Assembly: GCF_029893805.1 (NCBI RefSeq)
Contig: NZ_JARXYP010000002.1
Span: forward strand, 310,001-374,000
Reading direction: 5' to 3'
DNA length: 64,000 nucleotides
Source of the DNA: Streptomyces sp. SAI-135
Lineage (GTDB): Bacteria; Actinomycetota; Actinomycetes; Streptomycetales; Streptomycetaceae
The notes beneath the pieces were generated by a model. The model was not told where the DNA came from, searched no databases, and saw only the letters and a list, made by a program, of their open reading frames with translations. The translations under genes were made by a program, and so were the position numbers. This document shows, in pieces, positions 57,849 to 64,000 of this stretch. Every line of letters begins with the position of its first letter. The first letter of the stretch is position 1.

Positions 57849-58805
57849 GTGATCAGTGCATCCGCCCGCCTGCTGCGACTGGTCTCCTTGCTGGCCGCCC
57901 GTCCGTCGTGGACCTGCGGTGAACTGGCCGACCGGATAGCGGTCACCGAGCGCACGGTGCGGCGGGACATCGCCAAACTCCGTGAACTCGGCTACGCCGT
58001 CGAGTCCGATCCCGGGCCATATGGCGGTTACCGCCTCCGCGCCGGAACTCGGGTCCCGCCGCTGATCCTCGATGACGAAGAAGCACTGGCCGTGGCGGTC
58101 GGGTTGCGCGAGGCGGCGCTGAGCGGCGCTCTCGGCAGCGACCAGGCCGCGCTGTCGGCCTTGCTGAAACTGCGGCAGGTTCTGCCGCAGCGGATCGCGG
58201 ACCGGCTGGGCGAGATGGACGCCTCCTTCGTGCACACCCCCAGATCCGACGAGCCGCAGATCACGCCCGGCACGCTGCTGGAACTGGCCGCCGCATGCCG
58301 CCGGGGCGAACGCGCCCGACTCTCATACCGCGACGGGGAAGGGAAAGCCACGGTCCGGGACATCGACCCGTACCGCCTCGTCCACACAGGCCGCCGGTGG
58401 TACTTCGTCGCCCGCGACGTGACCCGCGACCAATGGCGGACCTTCCGGGCCGACAGGGTCGTCCGACTGCAGGCAACCGGGCACCCGGTAAAGCTCATCG
58501 ACCCACCCGACCCTGCGTTGCTCGTCTCCCGCTCCATCGCGACCGGCCCCTACCCGCTCTCCGCGACGATCCGCCTCCCGGTGTCCATGGATCAAGCGTT
58601 GCGGTTGATCCCGTCGACCGTCGGTTCCCACCGTCCCGAAGGCCCTGACGCCACGATCGTCGACGTCGGCGGTCCCGACGCAGAAGGGCTCGCCGGCTAC
58701 CTCCTCAGCCTGGCCACACCCCTGCGCGTCCTGTCACCGGAGGCCGTACGACAGGCCCTGCTGCGCCGTACTCAGGAACTCATCGAGGACAACGCGTCTC
58801 GGTAG
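57849..58805 (+). CDS. YafY-type WYL-domain transcriptional regulator, 318 aa
   Basis: The GTG at 57849 is the only start that fits the divergent spacing. N-terminal HTH_11 winged helix (ARLLRLVSLLAARPSWTCGE, VTERTVRRDIAKLRELGY), then a linker and a WYL domain (~residues 135-205: RLSYRDGEGKATVRDIDPYR and TGRRWYFVARDVTRDQWRTF). A C-terminal WCX-like extension follows. WYL regulators bind nucleotides or nucleic acid-like ligands and regulate the neighbouring gene, here the VOC protein. Confidence 0.92.
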   Translation: MISASARLLRLVSLLAARPSWTCGELADRIAVTERTVRRDIAKLRELGYAVESDPGPYGGYRLRAGTRVPPLILDDEEALAVAVGLREAALSGALGSDQAALSALLKLRQVLPQRIADRLGEMDASFVHTPRSDEPQITPGTLLELAAACRRGERARLSYRDGEGKATVRDIDPYRLVHTGRRWYFVARDVTRDQWRTFRADRVVRLQATGHPVKLIDPPDPALLVSRSIATGPYPLSATIRLPVSMDQALRLIPSTVGSHRPEGPDATIVDVGGPDAEGLAGYLLSLATPLRVLSPEAVRQALLRRTQELIEDNASR

Positions 58806-58819
58806 TGCCATTCGGTGAA

Positions 58820-59095
58820 CTCTTGACCGACCTGCTGGAAGAGGCCGCCGACACCATGTTCACCTGGGAAGGCGCCCGACCAGTGGCCGCGACATCGTTG
58901 GCGTAGTCCGTGTGGCCGGCCAGAACGGGGAGTTGACGGCGGGTCACGACGCTCCAGAGGCGGACCGTATGGTCGGCGCCCGCAGAGGTGAGGGTGCGGA
59001 AGTCCGGCGAGAAGGCCACCGAGAACACGTCCCTGATGTGGCCGCTGAGGGGTACAAGGCGCGCGTCGTTCGGTTACCCCGAGCGGGTGGCCGGC
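58820..59095 (-). pseudogene. WD40-repeat protein fragment
   Basis: On the minus strand about one and a half WD40 blades are left: LSGHIRDVFSVAFSPDFRTL, TSAGADHTVRLWSVVTRRQL and LAGHTDYANDVA. The frame then collapses. It is a 3' or internal piece of a larger repeat gene, abutting the WYL gene end. No start or signal peptide remains. Confidence 0.7.
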
Positions 59096-59280
59096 GTCGT
59101 CGCAGGCCGACGAGCTTCGAGTTGACGGGGTCAGCCTGTTCATGGGGATTGTCGGGGTCGACGGGTTTCCTGATGCCCGCTTGGGGCCGATCGGGAAACC
59201 CAGTGTGAGCTGGGGTTTCACGGACGGTGGTCAACGGTGGGTCGGACGGGGCGACCGGTCGGGGTCGCGAGGGGAAGTAA

Positions 59281-59520
59281 TGGCGCCGAGTGAGTTGCCG
59301 CATCCTGGTGTGGACGATCTGGAAGTCGGGCCGATCCTTCTGGCTCTCGCTGACGACAACCGCCGCAGGGTCATTGCCGAACTCGCCGCACGACCGGACG
59401 AGGAGCGATTCTGTGCCTCCTTCGAACTGTCGGTCAGCAAGTCGAGCCGCACCCATCACTGGCGCGTGCTCCGCGAGGCGGGCCTGGTCCATCAGCGTGA
59501 CGCCGGCAACCGCCGCAGTC
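59281..59520 (+). pseudogene. ArsR-type regulator, truncated by frameshift
   Basis: An ATG at 59281 follows GAGGGGAA. About 75 codons read VGPILLALADDNRRRVIAEL, CASFELSVSKSSRTHHWRVL and REAGLVHQRDAGNRR, the winged-helix core of an ArsR repressor. The usual continuation (FLRLRREE...) is absent; the frame runs on into unrelated sequence antisense to the GNAT gene. The regulator is therefore broken shortly after its recognition helix and wing. Confidence 0.7.
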
Positions 59521-59576
59521 GCCACCATCGCCCCGGATTTGAGTGGAAGCGATACATCCGAAGAGGCGCGAGCTGG

Positions 59577-60065
59577 TCAGTCGGCCTGGCCGAGATCCTT
59601 GCCGTAGCAGATGTCGACGTACGGACCCGTGCAGTATGCCGGGATCTCGCGGTAGCCGTGGCGGACGTACAGCGAGCGGGCCTCGACCAGGTCGAGGCGG
59701 GTGTTGAGGACCATGTGGGAGGCGCCGAGCAGGCGTGCCTCGCTCTCCAGCAACTCCAGCAGGAGGCTGGCGCCCTTCTTGCCTCGGAAGGCGGGACGCA
59801 GGTAGACGCGGGTGAGCTCGGCACGCTCGGAGTTCAGCATCAGCAGCCCGCCGCAGGCGGCGGCCTCGCCAGAGCAACGACCCACGACGAATTGGCCCGT
59901 GGGCGGCGTGAGCAGTTCGGCGCCGTCGTCGGCCAGGCCCTGGTCGATCTCCTCAGGGGTCGCGGGCCGCTTCCAGTAGCGGCTGGCGACCTCGTCGTAG
60001 TAGTCGCGGCGCAGGCTGGTCGCGTCCGCTGTGTCGAAGGCTTCGGGGGCCAGATGCCAGGTCAT
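59577..60065 (-). CDS. GNAT-family N-acetyltransferase, 162 aa
   Basis: The ATG at 60065 gives MTWHLAPEAFDTADATSLRR; an ATG at 60089 is possible. The GNAT acetyl-CoA pyrophosphate loop is visible (VYLRPAFRGKKGASLLLELL, of the Q/RxxGxG/A type), followed by MVLNTRLDLVEARSLYVRHG and the typical C-terminal strand. The gene's upstream flank is an IS5-like remnant reaching to about 60119, so its own promoter may have been replaced. The substrate is unknown. Confidence 0.85.
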   Translation of the reverse strand: MTWHLAPEAFDTADATSLRRDYYDEVASRYWKRPATPEEIDQGLADDGAELLTPPTGQFVVGRCSGEAAACGGLLMLNSERAELTRVYLRPAFRGKKGASLLLELLESEARLLGASHMVLNTRLDLVEARSLYVRHGYREIPAYCTGPYVDICYGKDLGQAD

Positions 60066-60106
60066 GAGAGTTTCATAGCCGGGGTGCATCACCTTCACCA
60101 AGCGAC

Positions 60107-60121
60107 TTTTTTGGGGGGGGG
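60107..60121. repeat. Homopolymer junction T6-G9
   Basis: Six T are followed directly by nine G, rare in this genome. It marks exactly the border between the IS5-like remnant and the GNAT upstream region. It could be a slippage-prone site or an assembly artefact. Confidence 0.8.
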
Positions 60122-60310
60122 AGCTTGCCCAGGCCCTTGATGTTGAGGCTGCCGTTGCGGGAGATGAACGGCAGGATGCGACGGCTGCGCAGCACACGGC
60201 AGTTGGGGTAGCTGTCGTTGCCCTTGTTGCCAAGCAGTGCGTCTGGGCTTGCCTGCGACGGGAGGGAGGCCGTCGATCAGGACCAGGGTCTGGGTGAGGC
60301 CGGCCCCGTG
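60119..60310 (-). pseudogene. IS5-family transposase C-terminal remnant
   Basis: The minus strand encodes SPDALLGNKGNDSYPNCRVL, RSRRILPFISRNGSLNIKGL and GKL. This corresponds to DALLGDKGYDSNPNRRELR..RILPVISRKGSPNIKGLGKLR in IS5-like transposases. An upstream piece in another frame (TQTLVLIDGLPPVAGK) fits the preceding part. The C-terminal catalytic segment is replaced by the G9/T6 junction. The stretch 60311-60631 shows nothing recognisable. Confidence 0.75.
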
Positions 60311-60631
60311 GGCCCGTGCTTGCATTCGCTGGCAGCGCGGCACCGACGGCGTGCTGGCTCGGTCCGCGCCGCACAGCCCGCACCCCCTCCCGGCCCACCG
60401 GCCCCATCAGGTTTCACCAGCGCGTGAACGAGGCTGAATACGGCCTCGCCGGCGCCGTAGGGAATCACTGCAGGGCAGCATCGGCATAGCGTCGTAGACG
60501 AGCAGCGTGCCATCGTTGACATACGCTGACGTGGCCTGCCGCGGGCACGGCCGAGCCCCGCAACCACGTAAGGCGGGCGGCTGTCCCGGCTCAGTTCTCA
60601 GGGGGAGACCGGGCAAGGTTCGGGGGGAATC

Positions 60632-61333
60632 ATGCAGATCATCGAAGCGACAGGGTTTGCCGTCCGATCTGCCGTGATCACGATGAGGCGGACAGGTACG
60701 CCACTTGAGTTCGTGATCTTCCCAATGCTGCACGTCGCTTCACCGACGTTCTACTCCCAAGTCCGCCTCAGGCTCAGGGAATGCGACCTCATCGTCATCG
60801 AGGGAATTCGGGGGAAGTCGGTCGGCGTGAGTGTCCTCACGCTTGCGTACCGGTTCGCCCCCCGTCGGCGGCGCAACGGGTTGCAGGAGCAGCGCGATGA
60901 TCTGTTGCTTCCCGATGACGTGCCGGTTGTCAACCCCGATGTGACCGCGGCAGAGGCGATCGAGGATCTGAGGACACTGCCGCGGTGGATGTACGTACTG
61001 CTCATGGCCGGGGCCCCGGTGATGGGCCTGGTGTTTGCGCTGCGCGGTCCGCGCGCCTTCCTCGATGAAGACCTGGTCGTCGAGGACCTGCCTTCGACGC
61101 TGCGAGCGGAGATGATGGCCGACAGTCCTGTTGAGCACGCGATGACCGGTCGGCGCGACCAGCGGTTGCTTGACGCGCTCGACGAGATCTACGCGGAGCG
61201 CGGCGCCGAGCCGATACGGGTGGCCATCGTGTACGGAGCCGGCCACGTCCCGGCGATCGTGTCGGGGCTGTGGGACCGCTGCGGGTACCGGCCACGTGAA
61301 GCGGAATGGCTTACCGTCCTTGTCCCAGCGTAG
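60632..61333 (+). CDS. TraB/PrgY-like (Tiki superfamily) protein, 233 aa
   Basis: An ATG at 60632 with GGGGGGA upstream. The N-terminal part FPMLHVASPTFYSQVRLRLR and CDLIVIEGIRG matches the TraB/PrgY pattern (H..S..FY..V...L..CD.V..EG), and the end VAIVYGAGHVPAIVSGL fits its last conserved strand. One membrane-like segment (PRWMYVLLMAGAPVMGLVFA) lies mid-protein. PrgY proteins modulate peptide pheromone activity; a proteolytic role has been proposed for the superfamily. G+C is below that of neighbours. The family call is by motif only. Confidence 0.55.
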   Translation: MQIIEATGFAVRSAVITMRRTGTPLEFVIFPMLHVASPTFYSQVRLRLRECDLIVIEGIRGKSVGVSVLTLAYRFAPRRRRNGLQEQRDDLLLPDDVPVVNPDVTAAEAIEDLRTLPRWMYVLLMAGAPVMGLVFALRGPRAFLDEDLVVEDLPSTLRAEMMADSPVEHAMTGRRDQRLLDALDEIYAERGAEPIRVAIVYGAGHVPAIVSGLWDRCGYRPREAEWLTVLVPA

Positions 61334-61365
61334 TGGCCTCCCTCGTCCGGGTGTTGCGGGTTTCG

Positions 61366-61384
61366 GCGCGCGGACTCTGCGCGC
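61366..61384. terminator. Small GC hairpin between convergent genes
   Basis: GCGCGC-GGACTCT-GCGCGC between the stops of the TraB-like and DUF6461-like genes. The arms are short but the position suits a bidirectional terminator. Confidence 0.35.
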
Positions 61385-61387
61385 GCG

Positions 61388-62104
61388 CTACTCGCCTGGT
61401 CCGTGCGCTGAACGATCCACGGCAGGCGGCTCGTTGGAGGTGATGACGACCGGTGCGTTGGCCTCCGCGCGGGTGCGGTCCGACGCCGCTGCGATCTTTT
61501 CGTAGGTCCATTCCCTGTACAGGCGCTCCCCGTGGGCATCGGTGATGTCGATGACCACGCTCGTCCACTCCTCGGCGGGCTGTTCGGGGACGAGTCCCAA
61601 CTCGTAGGCGGCGTCCTGGAGGAGGGAATCAGTGACACGTATGCCGGTGAGTCGATCGGCCATAGCGAGGCCCGCCGCCTTCCGGTCGACGTCCGGGGCG
61701 CTGTCGTCGTGCTCTCCCTCGGAGGTCAGAGGGAAGCCGCTCTCTCGCAGCAGATGGACCAGTTCATCGGGTGTGCTGCCGTGGCGCGCCGAGGGGCTCT
61801 CGAACGTCGTGCGGAGCTCACCGTCCTCGAACCAGTGGAAGAGGTGGATGGGCTTGCCGCCGTTGGTCGATGGCGCCACGACCCTGCCACCCTTCGACAG
61901 CGTCTCGACGCACGGCGTGGCGATCCCCAGCCCGCCGTCGAAGCCGAGCACGAGGGTCCAGTCGCCGTTCTCGCCCGGCACGCGGTAAGCGCCCGCGACG
62001 TAGGAATCGTCCCCGTAGTCGTCACCCATCTCGACATGGTGAGCCTCGTCCGCCTCGATCAGCCCGGCCATTCCCTCCCCTGTGCCGCGCAGTTCGGCCT
62101 CCAT
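61388..62104 (-). CDS. DUF6461-like hypothetical protein, 238 aa
   Basis: The ATG at 62104 starts MEAELRGTGEGMAGLIEADE. The middle (GDWTLVLGFDGGLGIATPCV, ETLSKGGRVVAPSTNGGKPI, FHWFEDGELRTTFES) matches the DUF6461-type pattern of Streptomyces proteins of unknown role. The second half adds an acidic region and a VVIDITDAHGERLYREW strand. It is soluble and cytoplasmic. Many such proteins lie near toxin-immunity or phage-related loci, but nothing here confirms that. Confidence 0.6.
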   Translation of the reverse strand: MEAELRGTGEGMAGLIEADEAHHVEMGDDYGDDSYVAGAYRVPGENGDWTLVLGFDGGLGIATPCVETLSKGGRVVAPSTNGGKPIHLFHWFEDGELRTTFESPSARHGSTPDELVHLLRESGFPLTSEGEHDDSAPDVDRKAAGLAMADRLTGIRVTDSLLQDAAYELGLVPEQPAEEWTSVVIDITDAHGERLYREWTYEKIAAASDRTRAEANAPVVITSNEPPAVDRSAHGPGE

Positions 62105-62448
62105 CGCGCGCAGTCCGGGCCCTCAGCCTGTTCCAGGCTCCTCGAGCTCGTGTCGGTGGCAGGTCTCAGGAGATGCTTGACCGCTCGCGCTCTGGACATG
62201 GTTGACACGTTCGGCTGAACGTCCACCATCTCCCGGCCACCGATGTTGCAGGGCCTCTTCCGTCGGTGACACGGATGTTCAGCAGTTGCCGAGTAACGTA
62301 ACCGGGCTGACCGCGCGGTGCTGGGTGGGTGTCCGAACGGTGAGCTAAGCCGAGATCTGCGATCTGCGTCGCCGGCATCCCCGCTGGGGTGCCCGCCGGA
62401 TCTCAGCAGAGTCGGGGGCCTTCTGACGCTTCTGCCCGTGGGGATGAG
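62105..62448. other. Intergenic stretch without recognised gene
   Basis: Lies between two minus-strand genes. No ribosome site, motif or clear hairpin was found; base composition begins to fall towards the lower-G+C amidohydrolase. Confidence 0.4.
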
Positions 62449-63585
62449 TCAGGCCTTTATTCCGAACAGTCGTTCCGCATTTCGGAACGCGATTTTTTCC
62501 TTCGCTTCGCGCGGCAAAGCGACTGCCCGGAACCAGTCGGTCTGAGTTTTCATGTTCGCAAACGGGTAATCGGTTGCAAACATTACTCGATCCACGCTTA
62601 TGTACTTCAGCAGGAGGTCGAGCAGTTCAGTCTGGGGGAATGCGCTGGTTGTGAACCAGAAATTGTCATGGAAATACTGCTCGAACGGCTTGTCCAGGCT
62701 TTTCTCGGTTACCTCGCTCATTTTCTCCACGATGCGTTCGTAGAAGAACGGAAGGCCCTCGCCCATGTGGCCGATGATGATCTGGAGCTTGGGATGCCTG
62801 TCGAACACCCCTGAGGTGATCATTCGGAGGCACTGAGTAACGACTTCTTGGTGCCATCCATATGCAGAGATGCTGAGAACCTGATCCTGGAACTCCTTCT
62901 GATATTCCGGCCGCATATTGCTGTAGTAGATCTGGAACACCTCGTCAGGCGGCAGGCCCGGATGTATGTATATCGGCACATCAAGGCCTTCTGCGCGCTC
63001 CAGGAGGGGCTCGAAGTCGGGATGATCAAGGAACTTCTTCCCGATGATTCCATTGGTCAGACATCCCAGGAAGCCGTCTTCCCGAACTGTGCGTTCCAGT
63101 TCGTCTGCCGAGGCCTCCGGACTCTGCAGCGGCAAGGTTGCAAATGCCTGAAAACGCTTAGGATGGGTGGCCATCGGCCCATCGACGAGCATCTTGTTGA
63201 GACGATACGCAAAATCGATACCCTTCCGACCTGGGACATTCTGCACACCTGGCGTATGTGCGGAGAGGATTTGAACGTTGAGCCCTGCCTCATCCATCGC
63301 ACCGATGCGGCGCGGGCCGAGCTCGGCAAGACCAGTATCCTCCAGGAACAGCCTGTCGTTCAGTACCATCAGCTCATGGGTGGAAAAGGTCTCCTCCGTG
63401 CCGATGAAGGGCAGGTCCTGGTCTCGCAGTGAAATGTCCGAAGTCTTGTCCGAAGTCTCGTCCTCGTCCACTGCCAAGGCAATGGCATGCGTGGACAAGC
63501 CGGCACCAATGCCAAGTGCTGTGCCGGCTAGAAAGCCGCGGCGTCCCATAGTGAGCTGCTTCAGAGGGTTTGTGCTGGACTTCAT
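62449..63585 (-). CDS. Amidohydrolase-2 family decarboxylase/hydrolase with Tat-like signal, 378 aa
   Basis: The ATG at 63585 has GAGGAG upstream. The signal MGRRGFLAGTALGIGAGLS points to Tat export. The TIM-barrel metal-dependent family (2,3-dihydroxybenzoate / gamma-resorcylate decarboxylase, ACMSD-like) is shown by FIGTEETFSTHEL, VPIYIHPGLPPDEVF, LQIIIGHMGEGLPFFYERI and VMFATDYPFANMK, which supply the metal ligands and catalytic His/Asp. It may decarboxylate or hydrolyse an aromatic acid outside the membrane. Its G+C content looks near 55%, far below neighbours, suggesting horizontal transfer. Confidence 0.85.
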   Translation of the reverse strand: MKSSTNPLKQLTMGRRGFLAGTALGIGAGLSTHAIALAVDEDETSDKTSDISLRDQDLPFIGTEETFSTHELMVLNDRLFLEDTGLAELGPRRIGAMDEAGLNVQILSAHTPGVQNVPGRKGIDFAYRLNKMLVDGPMATHPKRFQAFATLPLQSPEASADELERTVREDGFLGCLTNGIIGKKFLDHPDFEPLLERAEGLDVPIYIHPGLPPDEVFQIYYSNMRPEYQKEFQDQVLSISAYGWHQEVVTQCLRMITSGVFDRHPKLQIIIGHMGEGLPFFYERIVEKMSEVTEKSLDKPFEQYFHDNFWFTTSAFPQTELLDLLLKYISVDRVMFATDYPFANMKTQTDWFRAVALPREAKEKIAFRNAERLFGIKA

Positions 63586-63597
63586 GTCTTTTTCTCC

Positions 63598-63924
63598 TCA
63601 GCTGTTTGTGTGGTGCGGTATCCGTCTGCAAAACACTTCGGATCGACCCTTCGCCGTAACCAGGCGCGCACATGTGTCAACCCACGCCGGTCTGCCGAAA
63701 CACTGCCAGCCGAGACCAAGGGTCTTCGCGTCCTGCTCGCTCACCGCGGCAGCGCTGCCCGGCGGCACCCTTACACGATGGTGTGGTGCGCAATGGCACC
63801 GTTCTCCGGTGCGAAACTGAGTCCCGGTGACGAACGCCGTTTGGTCAGGGCCCGGATCGATTCGGGCACCGGGCTCGTCCGAGGCACCGCCCTCCGGCGG
63901 CGCGGGCATGCAAGCCTCGGTCAT
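63598..63924 (-). CDS. Possible small upstream ORF of the amidohydrolase, 108 aa
   Basis: An ATG at 63924 and a stop 12 nt before the amidohydrolase start would make an operon pair. The product (TQFRTGERCHCAPHHRVRVP, RLVTAKGRSEVFCRRIPH) is Cys/Arg-rich with no known fold. The start sits inside a short tandem repeat, and no proper ribosome spacing is seen. It could equally be a leader region. Confidence 0.25.
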   Translation of the reverse strand: MTEACMPAPPEGGASDEPGARIDPGPDQTAFVTGTQFRTGERCHCAPHHRVRVPPGSAAAVSEQDAKTLGLGWQCFGRPAWVDTCARLVTAKGRSEVFCRRIPHHTNS

Positions 63925-63966
63925 CCTCAGGTCGAGGAACTTTCGGCCATCCTCAGGTCGAGGAAC
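63918..63966. repeat. 26-nt tandem repeat at a possible translation start
   Basis: CGGTCATCCTCAGGTCGAGG and CGGCCATCCTCAGGTCGAGG (each continuing AAC) lie 26 nt apart, 22 of 23 bases identical. On the minus strand each holds CCTGAGGATG, a stop plus start context. Confidence 0.85.
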
Positions 63967-64000
63967 GGCTCACCGGCGCGCGGCCGCCTCGAACCTCAAC

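Noticed and set aside
59142..60140. 332-codon extension of the ArsR frame
   Set aside because: After about residue 75 from the ATG it is antisense to the GNAT gene and loses ArsR similarity, so it is a pseudogene read-through.
1..64000. tRNA, rRNA and riboswitch search by eye
   Set aside because: No cloverleaf with GGTTCGAATCC-type T-arm, no rRNA words and no known riboswitch core was found; a tool-based scan could still find one.

Overview
The window is about 70% G+C. Its codon use, GTG/TTG starts, many 4-nt ATGA/GTGA gene overlaps and gene content point to a Streptomyces chromosome or a close relative. It reads like an accessory region: metabolic operons with divergent regulators, separated by decayed insertion sequences and broken regulators. 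Everything here was read by eye; no database or structure search was run, so family names rest on motif recognition.

Left part (1-25.3 kb). The window opens in the 3' end of an arsenite methyltransferase gene. A graveyard follows: a relic of a serine-protease gene 3' end, transposase scraps and a frameshifted marR. Next come a GlcG-AKR-SDR operon (1.8-4.0 kb), a Tat-exported flavin amine oxidase, a DinB protein, a divergent MFS exporter/ArsR-type pair, a divergent quinone-reductase-like ADH + NTF2 / LysR pair, a small GH16 glucanase, an IS630 relic, a DHFR-like reductase, a coupled CPBP protease-histidine kinase-response regulator operon, and a secreted trypsin-like protease. From 20.7 to 25.3 kb lies a coupled catabolic operon (two alpha/beta hydrolases, FAD monooxygenase, amidohydrolase). 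Its divergent TetR gene carries an in-frame stop.

Centre (25.8-46.0 kb). This is the most remarkable region, a non-canonical type VII (ESX-like) secretion locus. Transcribed leftwards from 37.2 kb are a 2670-aa repetitive giant protein, a beta-helix/AAA+ fusion ATPase and a membrane-anchored B-lectin protein, all coupled by 4-nt overlaps. Transcribed rightwards from 37.4 kb are an acidic ESX-like protein and two small WXG100-like proteins lacking the WXG signature. Facing them are an FHA-containing EccC/EssC ATPase, an unrecognised membrane protein and an ECF sigma factor. Between the membrane-protein gene and eccC sits a degenerate minisatellite whose copies form a chain of small ORFs joined by GTGA stop-start overlaps. 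No EccB, EccD, EccE or mycosin gene is present in the window.

Right part (46-64 kb). This holds a phosphotransferase-family gene, a HAD hydrolase next to an IS5-like relic, and a PaoABC/YagTSR-like molybdenum oxidoreductase operon with its XdhC chaperone, controlled by a divergent TetR with two matching operators. Further on are a secreted beta-propeller protein, a 38-aa membrane peptide, a VOC/WYL-regulator pair around a perfect palindrome, decayed WD40, ArsR and IS5 fragments, a GNAT gene behind an IS scar with a T6G9 tract, a TraB/PrgY-like protein, a DUF6461-like protein, and a visibly lower-G+C Tat-signal amidohydrolase.
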